From: Escherichia marmotae
GTDB taxonomy: Bacteria > Pseudomonadota > Gammaproteobacteria > Enterobacterales > Enterobacteriaceae
DNA length: 64,000 bases
Direction of reading: 5' to 3'
Assembly (NCBI RefSeq): GCF_002900365.1
Contig: NZ_CP025979.1
Coordinates: 2,356,001 to 2,420,000 of the forward strand
Under the pieces are notes generated by a model. It made no database searches. It was not told the DNA's origin and was given only the letters and a program-made list of their open reading frames with translations. The stretch's first letter is position 1. Each line of letters starts with the position of its first letter. This document shows positions 25,873-35,170 of this stretch, piece by piece. The position numbers and the translations under genes were made by a program.

Positions 25873-25980
25873 AAATTTTTACTTACCTTACGTTCTTACA
25901 CTTTATCTGTGGTTTAAATCGTCCCGGAGTTGCCCTATATTAGCCAAACGTAATTATTTGGTTACAGGTCGTTAACCTCC

Positions 25981-26643
25981 ATGAAAGACATAGATACACT
26001 CATCAGCAATAATGCACTATGGTCAAAAATGCTGGTGGAAGAGGATCCCGGGTTTTTTGAGAAACTGGCACAAGCGCAAAAACCGCGCTTTCTATGGATT
26101 GGATGTTCCGACAGTCGCGTTCCTGCAGAACGTTTAACCGGTCTTGAGCCGGGCGAACTCTTTGTTCACCGTAATGTTGCCAACCTGGTCATTCACACCG
26201 ATCTCAACTGCCTCTCCGTGGTGCAGTATGCAGTGGATGTTCTCGAAGTTGAACACATTATTATCTGTGGCCACTATGGTTGCGGTGGTGTGCAAGCCGC
26301 TGTTGAAAACCCGGAACTGGGGCTGATCAACAACTGGCTGCTGCACATCCGCGATATCTGGTTCAAACATAGCTCATTGCTTGGCGAAATGCCGCCAGAG
26401 CGCCGTCTGGATACCCTGTGCGAACTGAACGTAATGGAACAGGTATATAACCTGGGCCACTCCACCATTATGCAGTCAGCATGGAAACGCGGGCAGAAAG
26501 TGACCATCCACGGCTGGGCTTACGGCATTCACGACGGCTTGCTGCGCGATCTGGATGTTACAGCCACCAACCGCGAAACCCTGGAGCAACGTTATCGCCA
26601 CGGGATTTCCAACCTCAAGCTAAAGCACATCAACCACAAATAA
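25981..26643 (+). CDS. can: Beta-class carbonic anhydrase
   Basis: 220-residue zinc enzyme that interconverts CO2 and bicarbonate, essential for growth in air. The zinc ligands Cys42, Asp44, His98 and Cys101 are all present (GCSDSR and CGHYGCGG). Start ATG 25981 follows TTAACCTCC. It ends 40 bp before the convergent hpt gene, with a REP-like palindrome between. The gene is alone in its unit. Confidence 0.98.
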   Translation: MKDIDTLISNNALWSKMLVEEDPGFFEKLAQAQKPRFLWIGCSDSRVPAERLTGLEPGELFVHRNVANLVIHTDLNCLSVVQYAVDVLEVEHIIICGHYGCGGVQAAVENPELGLINNWLLHIRDIWFKHSSLLGEMPPERRLDTLCELNVMEQVYNLGHSTIMQSAWKRGQKVTIHGWAYGIHDGLLRDLDVTATNRETLEQRYRHGISNLKLKHINHK

Positions 26644-26651
26644 ATTCGCCA

Positions 26652-26674
26652 TGCCGGATGCAACACATCCGGCA
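26652..26674. repeat. REP-like palindrome between can and hpt
   Basis: TGCCGGATG (26652-26660) and CATCCGGCA (26666-26674) form a perfect 9-bp stem. In this convergent gap it likely serves both transcripts as a 3' boundary. Confidence 0.8.
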
Positions 26675-26683
26675 CATCCGCAG

Positions 26684-27220
26684 TTACTCGTCCAGCAGCA
26701 CCACTTTGCCGATATACGGCAGATGACGGTAACGCTGTGCGTAATCGATGCCGTAGCCAACCACAAACTCATCCGGAATAGAGAAACCGATAAATTCTAC
26801 CGGTACGTTCACTTCACGGCGAGACGGTTTATCCAGCAGCGTACAAATCGCCAACGATTTCGGTTCGCGCAGGCTTAAGATTTCACGCACTTTCGACAGT
26901 GTATTACCCGAGTCGATGATATCTTCAACAATCAGCACATCCTTGCCGCGGATATCTTCATCCAGATCTTTGAGGATTTTCACATCACGGGTGGTGGACA
27001 TGCCGCTACCGTAGCTGGAGGCGGTCATAAAATCGACTTCATGAGATACCTGAACTTCACGGCACAGGTCCGCCATAAACATAAATGAGCCACGCAGCAG
27101 GCCTACCAGCACCATATCGCTGCCGCTGTCTTTGTAACGCTCAGTAATCTGACGACCCAGTTCAGCGATACGCGCTTTAATCTCCGCTTCGGGGATCATT
27201 ACTTCTACAGTATGTTTCAT
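26684..27220 (-). CDS. hpt: Hypoxanthine phosphoribosyltransferase
   Basis: 178-residue purine salvage enzyme that joins hypoxanthine (less well guanine) to PRPP to form IMP. The PRPP-binding motif is VLIVEDIIDSGNT; the catalytic flexible loop contains SSYGSGM. I use ATG 27220 (MKHTVEVM); an in-frame ATG at 27232 would add four residues, and both are possible. It is divergent from gcd; the gap holds the gcd promoter and CRP site. Confidence 0.96.
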   Translation of the reverse strand: MKHTVEVMIPEAEIKARIAELGRQITERYKDSGSDMVLVGLLRGSFMFMADLCREVQVSHEVDFMTASSYGSGMSTTRDVKILKDLDEDIRGKDVLIVEDIIDSGNTLSKVREILSLREPKSLAICTLLDKPSRREVNVPVEFIGFSIPDEFVVGYGIDYAQRYRHLPYIGKVVLLDE

Positions 27221-27348
27221 ATCTCTAACCATATGATTTAAAAACAAATCACTTCGCACGGGCGGGTTTCAGCGCCGCAACAAAGCGCAAGACACGCAGT
27301 ATACCAGCAAAACTATTCATTGGCGGAATCTGTTAATAAAGCTCAAAT

Positions 27349-27382
27349 TGTGATGACGATCACACATGTTAAAACCTATAAT
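27349..27382 (+). promoter_or_regulatory. gcd promoter with overlapping CRP site
   Basis: A perfect CRP half-site pair, TGTGA (27349-27353) and TCACA (27360-27364), spaced by six bases. A perfect -10 hexamer TATAAT lies at 27377-27382. The expected -35 (27354-27359) falls inside the CRP site, so bound cAMP-CRP would block polymerase. This agrees with published repression of gcd by cAMP-CRP. Confidence 0.8.
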
Positions 27383-27425
27383 TAATTGCTACTAAAATAT
27401 TAATGAATTGAAATGGTGTTTCTTT

Positions 27426-29816
27426 ATGGCAATTAACAATACCGGCTCGCGACGCTTACTCGTGTCGCTAACCGCCCTTTTTGCAGCACTCTGCGGGCTA
27501 TATCTTCTCATTGGTGGAGGCTGGTTGGTCGCGATTGGCGGCTCCTGGTACTACCCCATCGCTGGTCTGGTGATGCTTGGCGTCGCCTGGATGTTGTGGC
27601 GCAGTAAACGCGCAGCACTTTGGCTGTACGCCGCTCTGCTGCTCGGCACCATGATTTGGGGCGTCTGGGAGGTCGGTTTCGATTTCTGGGCACTCACTCC
27701 GCGCAGCGATATCCTGGTCTTCTTCGGTATCTGGCTGATCCTGCCGTTTGTCTGGCATCGCCTGGTCATTCCTGCCAGCGGCGCAGTTGCCGCACTGGTG
27801 GTCGCACTGTTGATTAGCGGTGGTATCCTCACCTGGGCCGGATTTCACGATCCGCAGGAAATCAACGGCACCTTAAGCGCTGATGCCACACCTGCCGAAG
27901 CTATCTCCCCCGTTGCCGATCAGGACTGGCCTGCCTATGGCCGCAATCAGGAAGGTCAACGCTATTCACCACTGAAGCAGATTAACGCCGATAACGTCCA
28001 CAAGCTGAAAGAAGCCTGGGTGTTCCGCACAGGCGATGTGAAACAGCCGAACGATCCGGGCGAAATCACCAATGAAGTGACGCCGATTAAAGTAGGCGAC
28101 ACGCTTTACCTGTGTACCGCTCACCAGCGTCTGTTTGCGCTCGATGCCGCCAGCGGCAAAGAGAAATGGCCTTACGATCCTGAGCTGAAAACCAACGAGT
28201 CTTTCCAGCATGTAACCTGCCGTGGCGTCTCTTACCATGAAGCCAAAGCAGAAACTGCTTCGCCGGAAGTGATGGCGGATTGCCCGCGTCGTATCATTCT
28301 TCCTGTGAATGATGGTCGCCTGATTGCAATTAACGCTGAAAACGGCAAGCTGTGCGAAACCTTCGCCAATAAAGGCGTGCTCAACCTGCAAAGCAACATG
28401 CCGGATACCAAACCGGGTCTGTATGAACCGACGTCGCCGCCGATTATCACCGATAAAACCATCGTGATGGCCGGTTCAGTCACCGATAACTTCTCAACCC
28501 GCGAAACGTCTGGCGTAATCCGTGGTTTTGATGTCAACACCGGTGAACTGCTGTGGGCTTTTGATCCGGGCGCGAAAGATCCGAACGCCATCCCATCAGA
28601 CGAACACACCTTTACCTTTAACTCGCCAAACTCGTGGGCACCTGCGGCCTATGATGCGAAGCTGGATCTGGTGTATCTGCTGATGGGCGTGACCACGCCC
28701 GATATCTGGGGCGGTAACCGCACACCGGAACAGGAACGTTATGCCAGCTCGATTCTGGCGCTGAATGCCACCACCGGGAAACTGGCGTGGAGTTACCAGA
28801 CCGTTCACCACGACCTGTGGGATATGGATCTTCCGGCACAACCAACGCTGGCGGATATCACCGTTAACGGTGAAAAAGTGCCGGTCATTTACGCTCCTGC
28901 AAAAACTGGCAACATTTTTGTACTCGATCGTCGTAATGGCGAACTGGTCGTTCCGGCTCCGGAAAAACCGGTTCCACAAGGCGCAGCGAAAGGCGATTAC
29001 GTTACTCCTACCCAACCGTTCTCTGAACTCAGCTTCCGTCCGACGAAAGATTTGAGCGGTGCGGATATGTGGGGTGCCACCATGTTTGACCAACTGGTGT
29101 GCCGCGTGATGTTCCACCAAATGCGCTATGAAGGCATTTTCACCCCACCATCTGAACAGGGTACTCTGGTCTTCCCGGGTAACCTGGGAATGTTCGAATG
29201 GGGCGGGATTTCCGTTGATCCGAATCGTGAAGTGGCAATTGCCAACCCAATGGCGCTACCGTTTGTGTCGAAACTGATCCCGCGTGGCCCGGGGAACCCG
29301 ATGGAACAGCCAAAAGATGCCAAAGGCACAGGTACGGAATCCGGCATTCAGCCGCAATATGGCGTGCCGTATGGCGTAACGCTCAACCCGTTCCTTTCGC
29401 CGTTTGGTCTGCCGTGTAAACAGCCTGCCTGGGGATACATCTCGGCGCTGGATCTGAAAACCAATGAAGTGGTATGGAAGAAACGTATTGGTACGCCGCA
29501 GGACAGTATGCCGTTCCCGATGCCCGTTCCGGTGCCGTTCAATATGGGGATGCCAATGCTCGGCGGGCCAATCTCCACTGCGGGCAACGTGTTGTTTATT
29601 GCCGCTACGGCAGATAACTACTTGCGCGCTTACAACATGAGCAACGGTGAAAAATTGTGGCAGGGCCGTTTACCAGCAGGTGGTCAGGCAACGCCGATGA
29701 CCTATGAAGTGAATGGTAAGCAATATGTGGTGATCTCCGCAGGCGGTCACGGTTCATTTGGTACGAAGATGGGCGACTATATTGTGGCTTATGCGTTACC
29801 GGATGATGTGAAGTAA
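27426..29816 (+). CDS. gcd: Membrane-bound quinoprotein (PQQ) glucose dehydrogenase
   Basis: 796-residue enzyme that oxidises glucose to gluconolactone in the periplasm and passes electrons to ubiquinone. E. coli makes the apoenzyme only, since it does not make PQQ. The first 150 residues hold five membrane segments; the rest is an eight-bladed propeller. His262, known to affect substrate specificity, is present (FQHVTCRG). Start ATG 27426 is preceded by weak purines; an upstream in-frame codon at 27408 lacks support. Leu replaces the expected Pro in YLPMG (residue 419). CRP controls the promoter. Confidence 0.97.
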   Translation: MAINNTGSRRLLVSLTALFAALCGLYLLIGGGWLVAIGGSWYYPIAGLVMLGVAWMLWRSKRAALWLYAALLLGTMIWGVWEVGFDFWALTPRSDILVFFGIWLILPFVWHRLVIPASGAVAALVVALLISGGILTWAGFHDPQEINGTLSADATPAEAISPVADQDWPAYGRNQEGQRYSPLKQINADNVHKLKEAWVFRTGDVKQPNDPGEITNEVTPIKVGDTLYLCTAHQRLFALDAASGKEKWPYDPELKTNESFQHVTCRGVSYHEAKAETASPEVMADCPRRIILPVNDGRLIAINAENGKLCETFANKGVLNLQSNMPDTKPGLYEPTSPPIITDKTIVMAGSVTDNFSTRETSGVIRGFDVNTGELLWAFDPGAKDPNAIPSDEHTFTFNSPNSWAPAAYDAKLDLVYLLMGVTTPDIWGGNRTPEQERYASSILALNATTGKLAWSYQTVHHDLWDMDLPAQPTLADITVNGEKVPVIYAPAKTGNIFVLDRRNGELVVPAPEKPVPQGAAKGDYVTPTQPFSELSFRPTKDLSGADMWGATMFDQLVCRVMFHQMRYEGIFTPPSEQGTLVFPGNLGMFEWGGISVDPNREVAIANPMALPFVSKLIPRGPGNPMEQPKDAKGTGTESGIQPQYGVPYGVTLNPFLSPFGLPCKQPAWGYISALDLKTNEVVWKKRIGTPQDSMPFPMPVPVPFNMGMPMLGGPISTAGNVLFIAATADNYLRAYNMSNGEKLWQGRLPAGGQATPMTYEVNGKQYVVISAGGHGSFGTKMGDYIVAYALPDDVK

Positions 29817-29821
29817 CCATA

Positions 29822-29843
29822 ATGCCCGGAGAGATCCGGGCAT
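29822..29843. terminator. Hairpin between gcd and cueO
   Basis: ATGCCCGGA (29822-29830) and TCCGGGCAT (29835-29843) form a perfect 9-bp stem with a four-base loop in the convergent gap between gcd and cueO. Confidence 0.75.
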
Positions 29844-29862
29844 ATTCCCGAAGACGCTGTTT

Positions 29863-31413
29863 TTACACTGTAAACCCTAACATCATCCCCGTATCTTCAT
29901 GCTCCAGCAGATGGCAGTGCGCCATATAAGCATGTTCTTTCGGTGCATCGTGATTAAACTTCACCAGCACCTCACTGACATTACCTTCCACCTTCACAGT
30001 ATCTTTCCAGCCCGCGCGATGCACCGCTGGTGGTTGGCCATTTTCCGACAAGATACGGAACTGGGTGCCGTGAATATGGAACGGATGCAACATCATGTCG
30101 CCAACGCCAGAGATAACCCAACGTTCGAACTTCCCTTTCGCCGCCGCAAACATCGGCTTGTTCATATCGAAGGCCTGACCGTTGATTTTATTAGCATGGT
30201 GGAAATCGAACTTCCCGCCGTGGTTCATATGATTCATATTGCCGTGGCCCATGTGGCCCATCATCTGGCTGTGGTTCATTCCGCTCATTGCCTGATCGCC
30301 ATATTTCTCCATTAACATCTGCATCCCCATCATATCGAGCATCGGATCCATAGAGAGTTGCAGTTTGCGTATCGTTAATCCGTCCAGCGAAGGTAACGCT
30401 GGCAGGCTACTCAAGGTATCCGGCAAAGCACCAGAGGCACTAATGGCAATCGGCTGAATACGCATTACCGGGTGCGGCTTGTCAAACGGTGCAATCGCCA
30501 TTCCCATCTGGCTGACAGGCAGTGTCACCAGATCAAACGGTTTGTTGTCGTTAACCTCCACCAGCACTTCAAAACGCTCGCCCATCAGCACCGGAAGTTC
30601 ACTCACCTTCACCGGTTCAGGCAACAGGCCACCATCGCTGGCGATCACATACAGCGGGCGATTGTCACTGGTGGCAAAATTGAGCGAGCGGGCGTTACAG
30701 CCATTGAGCAAACGCAGCCGCAACCAGCCACGCGGCGCGGCATGTTGCGGGTAAATAGCGCCGTTGGTCAGCAACGTATCGCCAAACCAGCCCACGGCGG
30801 CGGTCATCACATCGAGTTGATAATCAATCTGCCCGTCGGCGTTAAATTTTTTATCCTGAACAATCACCGGGACATCATCGATCCCCCACTGTTTTGGCAG
30901 CATTAATTTCAGGATCTCATCGTCCTCAATCACCACCAGCCCAGCCAGCCCCATCGCCACCTGACGCCCGGTTTTGCCATGTTGATGCGGGTGGAACCAG
31001 CAGGTAGCGGCAGGCTGATCGACATTCAGCGTCACTGTGCGTTTACCGCCAGGCGGAATAATTCCCTGCGGGCCGCCGTCCACTTCCCCCGGCACTTCCA
31101 GACCGTGCCAGTGCAACGTCGTCTCTTCCGCCAGTTGGTTATAGATATCAACCGTCACGGCTTTTCCACGCTGTAACTTCACCGCAGGCCCCAATAAATT
31201 GCCGTTATAGCCCCAGGTGGTCGCCGTTTTTCCAGCAAAGGTGGACTGGCCTGCGCCAATGGTCAACTGAATGCGATTACGGGCATCGGTAGCGAGCAAA
31301 TCAGGGATCGGTAATGTTGGGCGTTCAGCAGCAAAAACCGCGCGGCTCCATAGTGGTAAAGCAGAAGCCACGCCCAACGCGACGGAATATTTTAAGAAAT
31401 CACGACGTTGCAT
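29863..31413 (-). CDS. cueO: Multicopper oxidase CueO
   Basis: 516-residue periplasmic cuprous oxidase that protects against copper. A twin-arginine signal (RRDFLK, Arg3-Arg4, followed by a hydrophobic stretch ending VFAA) exports it folded. Copper-binding motifs are complete: HWHG, HPHQHG, HPFHIHG and the C-terminal HCHLLEHEDTGMM. A methionine-rich segment (about residues 355-405, MMGMQMLMEKYGDQAMSG and later MMGHMGHGNMNHMNHG) binds substrate Cu(I). ATG 31413 is chosen because the RR signal begins at once; the frame runs 39 bases farther upstream without purpose. A CueR box lies upstream. Confidence 0.98.
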   Translation of the reverse strand: MQRRDFLKYSVALGVASALPLWSRAVFAAERPTLPIPDLLATDARNRIQLTIGAGQSTFAGKTATTWGYNGNLLGPAVKLQRGKAVTVDIYNQLAEETTLHWHGLEVPGEVDGGPQGIIPPGGKRTVTLNVDQPAATCWFHPHQHGKTGRQVAMGLAGLVVIEDDEILKLMLPKQWGIDDVPVIVQDKKFNADGQIDYQLDVMTAAVGWFGDTLLTNGAIYPQHAAPRGWLRLRLLNGCNARSLNFATSDNRPLYVIASDGGLLPEPVKVSELPVLMGERFEVLVEVNDNKPFDLVTLPVSQMGMAIAPFDKPHPVMRIQPIAISASGALPDTLSSLPALPSLDGLTIRKLQLSMDPMLDMMGMQMLMEKYGDQAMSGMNHSQMMGHMGHGNMNHMNHGGKFDFHHANKINGQAFDMNKPMFAAAKGKFERWVISGVGDMMLHPFHIHGTQFRILSENGQPPAVHRAGWKDTVKVEGNVSEVLVKFNHDAPKEHAYMAHCHLLEHEDTGMMLGFTV

Positions 31414-31460
31414 AGATATTTCCTTATTCTCAAGCAGGCGAAACAAAATCAAACGTTGAG

Positions 31461-31489
31461 CATAGTCCTTCCCCTTACGGGAAGGTCAA
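31461..31489 (-). promoter_or_regulatory. cueO promoter with CueR box
   Basis: CCTTCC (31467-31472) and GGAAGG (31480-31485) form the MerR-family palindrome with seven bases between. On the minus strand -35 TTGACC and -10 TATGCT are separated by 19 bases, the long spacer typical of CueR activation in the presence of copper. Confidence 0.88.
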
Positions 31490-31578
31490 GCCACAGACAC
31501 AACTTAATCCACAATAATGGTCGTCGCCTCGCTCGCAGTGTGCTAACGTTTATCTTCTTTAAGCCCCTGGTAGAAGCA

Positions 31579-31926
31579 ATGAAGACGTTTTTCAGAACAG
31601 TATTATTCGGCAGCCTGATGGCTGTATGCGCAAACAGTTACGCGCTCAGCGAGTCTGAAGCCGAAGATATGGCCGATTTAACGGCAGTTTTTGTTTTTCT
31701 GAAGAACGATTGCGGTTACCAGAACTTGCCTAACGGGCAGATTCGTCGCGCACTGGTCTTTTTTGCCCAGCAAAACCAGTGGGATCTCAGCAACTACGAC
31801 AACTTCGACATGAAAGCCCTCGGTGAAGATAGCTACCGCGATCTGAGCGGTATCGGCATTCCCGTCGCTAAAAAATGTAAAGCCCTGGCCCGCGATTCCT
31901 TAAGCCTGCTTGCCTACGTAAAATAA
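31579..31926 (+). CDS. yacC: Small exported protein of the YacC pilotin-like family
   Basis: 115 residues with a Sec signal peptide (MKTFFRTVLFGSLMAVCANSYA). The mature part is rich in helices and has a Cys pair (NDCGYQNL, KKCKALA) that can form the disulfide known for the family. Related proteins act as pilotins for outer-membrane secretins of type II secretion, but a role for YacC is not proved. ATG 31579 follows GTAGAAGC, a poor ribosome-binding site. The start lies 165 bp from that of divergent cueO. speE starts 105 bp downstream. Confidence 0.9.
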   Translation: MKTFFRTVLFGSLMAVCANSYALSESEAEDMADLTAVFVFLKNDCGYQNLPNGQIRRALVFFAQQNQWDLSNYDNFDMKALGEDSYRDLSGIGIPVAKKCKALARDSLSLLAYVK

Positions 31927-32031
31927 TTCCTGATACCTTTTTGTAGAAACATTGACCGTGCATCCGCGGTCAATGTTAGCTATTATGTTGCGCCCTTTTT
32001 TTACGGGTGTTAATAAAGGAGGTATCAACCC

Positions 32032-32898
32032 ATGGCCGAAAAAAAACTGTGGCATGAAACGCTACACGACCAGTTTGGGCAGTACTTTGCTGTAGATAAC
32101 GTTCTGTATCATGAAAAGACCGATCACCAGGATCTGATCATTTTTGAGAACGCCGCATTTGGTCGCGTAATGGCGCTGGATGGCGTAGTACAGACCACCG
32201 AGCGCGACGAATTTATCTATCATGAGATGATGACCCACGTTCCGCTGCTGGCTCACGGTCACGCTAAACACGTGTTAATCATTGGCGGCGGCGACGGCGC
32301 GATGTTACGTGAAGTAAGCCGACATAAAAACGTTGAGTCAATCACGATGGTGGAAATCGACGCGGGCGTAGTGTCTTTCTGCCGTCAGTATCTGCCTAAC
32401 CATAACGCCGGTAGCTACGACGATCCGCGCTTTAAGCTGGTGATCGACGATGGCGTCAATTTCGTGAATCAAACCAGCCAGACCTTTGATGTCATCATCT
32501 CCGACTGCACCGATCCCATCGGTCCCGGCGAAAGCCTGTTCACCTCAGCATTTTATGAAGGCTGCAAACGCTGCCTGAATCCTGGCGGTATTTTTGTCGC
32601 GCAAAACGGCGTCTGCTTTTTACAGCAGGAAGAAGCCATCGACAGCCATCGCAAACTCAGCCATTACTTCAGCGATGTTGGCTTTTATCAGGCGGCAATC
32701 CCGACCTATTACGGCGGCATCATGACCTTTGCATGGGCGACAGATAACGACGCCTTACGCCATCTCTCTACCGAAATTATTCAGGCACGTTTTCTCGCCT
32801 CTGGCCTGAAATGCCGTTATTACAACCCGGCAATCCACACGGCAGCGTTTGCCTTACCCCAGTATCTGCAAGACGCACTGGCTTCACAGGCGTCCTAA
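32032..32898 (+). CDS. speE: Spermidine synthase
   Basis: 288-residue aminopropyltransferase that makes spermidine from putrescine and decarboxylated S-adenosylmethionine. The SAM-binding motif is VLIIGGGDGAML; the catalytic region is SDCTDPIGPGESLF. AAAGGAGG precedes the ATG, a very strong ribosome-binding site. speD, which supplies its aminopropyl donor, starts 15 bp after its stop and is cotranscribed. Confidence 0.98.
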   Translation: MAEKKLWHETLHDQFGQYFAVDNVLYHEKTDHQDLIIFENAAFGRVMALDGVVQTTERDEFIYHEMMTHVPLLAHGHAKHVLIIGGGDGAMLREVSRHKNVESITMVEIDAGVVSFCRQYLPNHNAGSYDDPRFKLVIDDGVNFVNQTSQTFDVIISDCTDPIGPGESLFTSAFYEGCKRCLNPGGIFVAQNGVCFLQQEEAIDSHRKLSHYFSDVGFYQAAIPTYYGGIMTFAWATDNDALRHLSTEIIQARFLASGLKCRYYNPAIHTAAFALPQYLQDALASQAS

Positions 32899-32913
32899 GG
32901 AGAAGATAAGAAA

Positions 32914-33708
32914 TTGAAAAAACTGAAACTGCATGGCTTTAATAATCTGACCAAAAGTCTGAGTTTTTGTATTTACGATATCTGCTACGCCAAAACCGCC
33001 GAAGAGCGCGACGGTTATATCGCTTATATCGATGAACTCTATAATGCCAACCGTCTGACCGAAATCCTGTCAGAAACTTGTTCCATTATCGGGGCCAATA
33101 TTCTTAACATCGCCCGCCAGGATTACGAACCACAAGGTGCCAGCGTCACTATTCTGGTGAGCGAAGAACCTGTCGACCCGAAACTTATCGACAAAACGGA
33201 ACACCCCGGCCCGCTGCCAGAAGCCGTGGTTGCGCATCTCGATAAAAGTCATATTTGCGTACATACCTACCCGGAAAGCCATCCTGAAGGCGGTTTATGT
33301 ACTTTCCGCGCCGACATAGAAGTCTCTACCTGCGGCGTGATTTCCCCGCTGAAGGCGTTGAATTACCTGATCCACCAGCTTGAATCCGATATCGTGACCA
33401 TTGATTATCGCGTGCGCGGTTTTACCCGCGATATTAACGGTATGAAGCACTTTATCGACCATGAGATTAATTCGATTCAGAACTTTATGTCTGAAGATAT
33501 AAAGGCGCTGTATGACATGGTGGATGTAAACGTCTATCAGGAAAATATCTTCCATACCAAGATGTTGCTTAAAGAGTTCGACCTTAAGCACTACATGTTC
33601 CACACCAAACCGGAAGATTTAACCGACAGCGAGCGCAAAGAGATTACCGCTGCGCTATGGAAAGAAATGCGCGAAATTTATTACGGGCGTAATATGCCTG
33701 CCGTTTAA
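32914..33708 (+). CDS. speD: S-adenosylmethionine decarboxylase proenzyme (TTG start)
   Basis: 264-residue pyruvoyl enzyme. The proenzyme cleaves itself at Lys111-Ser112 (DKSHICVH); Ser112 becomes the pyruvoyl group. The start is TTG 32914, preceded by AAGGAGA; no ATG is near it in frame. The TTG start is known for E. coli speD and keeps expression moderate. It forms an operon with speE. A perfect hairpin ends the unit. Confidence 0.97.
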   Translation: MKKLKLHGFNNLTKSLSFCIYDICYAKTAEERDGYIAYIDELYNANRLTEILSETCSIIGANILNIARQDYEPQGASVTILVSEEPVDPKLIDKTEHPGPLPEAVVAHLDKSHICVHTYPESHPEGGLCTFRADIEVSTCGVISPLKALNYLIHQLESDIVTIDYRVRGFTRDINGMKHFIDHEINSIQNFMSEDIKALYDMVDVNVYQENIFHTKMLLKEFDLKHYMFHTKPEDLTDSERKEITAALWKEMREIYYGRNMPAV

Positions 33709-33712
33709 CAGC

Positions 33713-33740
33713 TCTGGCGGAGCACGAAGGCTCCGCCAGA
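33713..33740. terminator. speD terminator
   Basis: TCTGGCGGAGC (33713-33723) pairs perfectly with GCTCCGCCAGA (33730-33740), an 11-bp stem, followed by TTTACC. It lies in the convergent gap between speD and yacL. Confidence 0.85.
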
Positions 33741-33745
33741 TTTAC

Positions 33746-34108
33746 CTACTTCTGCTGTACGAAATTGCGGTACGCCGCCACCACCTGAAGAAAATCCTCA
33801 ACGCCGCACAGCGACAGGCTTTCTTCGTCGTAGTAGTTCATCCCTTCTTCCATTTCGTCACCCGCAAATTCCAGTTGATTGGCGCGGATCATCACCTCCT
33901 CGCCATCCATCCACAGGGTGTATTCGTGCCCTGCCCGCTGCCAGGAACGTTCGCTACCTTTTAATGTGCGCGCGGCTTGTTCCACTTCATCAAGCAAGGC
34001 CAGGTTTTCTTTCACCTCTTCATTAAACCAGTGCCCGACCACTTCATGCCCCATGGACATGCGCACCTTTACCACTCCGGTAATATCGCGCAGAAATTCG
34101 TAATCCAT
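33746..34108 (-). CDS. yacL: UPF0231 family protein YacL
   Basis: 120-residue acidic cytoplasmic protein of unknown function, conserved in Enterobacterales. I start at ATG 34108 (MDYEFLRDI), preceded by AGAGGAAC; an in-frame codon at 34156 has no purine-rich site. There is no signal peptide, membrane segment or recognisable catalytic motif. It converges on speD. Confidence 0.93.
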   Translation of the reverse strand: MDYEFLRDITGVVKVRMSMGHEVVGHWFNEEVKENLALLDEVEQAARTLKGSERSWQRAGHEYTLWMDGEEVMIRANQLEFAGDEMEEGMNYYDEESLSLCGVEDFLQVVAAYRNFVQQK

Positions 34109-34331
34109 AGTGTGTTCCTCTGCTCCCGGCAATGCGCCGAAATCGCATTGCGCCATTGATGTAATTATCGCAGCCTTACCAGAGAAAAACAGCGGAACGA
34201 CGATGGTTTAGAGATAAAAATAGTGAAAAAAGCGTTCCAGCCACCATGGCCAGAATTTTTGTCATTTTCGACAGACATCTTCTTACCAGGGAAGAAGACA
34301 ATCCAGTGCTACTCTGCGCACAAAACATAGA

Positions 34332-34664
34332 TTAATAAAGAGGGTGAATTGTTTTATAATCAAAAATCCACCAGTCATCCGTAATCTTGCCATTATCATA
34401 AAGTTGAAGATCGCTACTTCCCTCTGCGTCGGTGGTTGTTATCACATCAGCATTTCGCTTCCAGTGTGATATAGGAGATTCAGTGCTCATGGTTAAAAGG
34501 TTTTCTTTCATCGGCTCACACTGTGCGCATCCCCTGACATTACCGTCCTCATAAAAACCCACTAATCCACCATTTGCGACAAACAAATATTGTAATTTTG
34601 CTGTCGCGGCAAAAGCGTTGCCGCATAGTAGAAAAAAGATAATTATAATAAACGCTTTTTTCAT
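34332..34664 (-). CDS. Small exported protein of unknown function with a CxxC motif
   Basis: 110 residues. A clear Sec signal peptide (MKKAFIIIIFFLLCGNAFA, cleavage about residue 19) leaves a mature chain of about 91 residues. The mature part has a CAQC motif after GNVRG, many aromatic residues and repeated short turns (GGLVGFYEDGN; LYDNGKITDDWW), suggesting a small beta-rich fold. The ATG is preceded by GGAG at nine bases. I do not recognise the family, and I do not remember a gene at this place in K-12. The surrounding 700 bp is AT-rich, unlike yacL and acnB, which suggests an acquired gene. The CxxC pair could be a disulfide or metal site; no function is claimed. Confidence 0.7.
   Translation of the reverse strand: MKKAFIIIIFFLLCGNAFAATAKLQYLFVANGGLVGFYEDGNVRGCAQCEPMKENLLTMSTESPISHWKRNADVITTTDAEGSSDLQLYDNGKITDDWWIFDYKTIHPLY

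Positions 34665-35170
<506 letters not shown>

Noticed and set aside
28170..28172. Pro at codon 249 of gcd as a change of the key His262
   Set aside because: His262 lies 13 residues farther on and is present.
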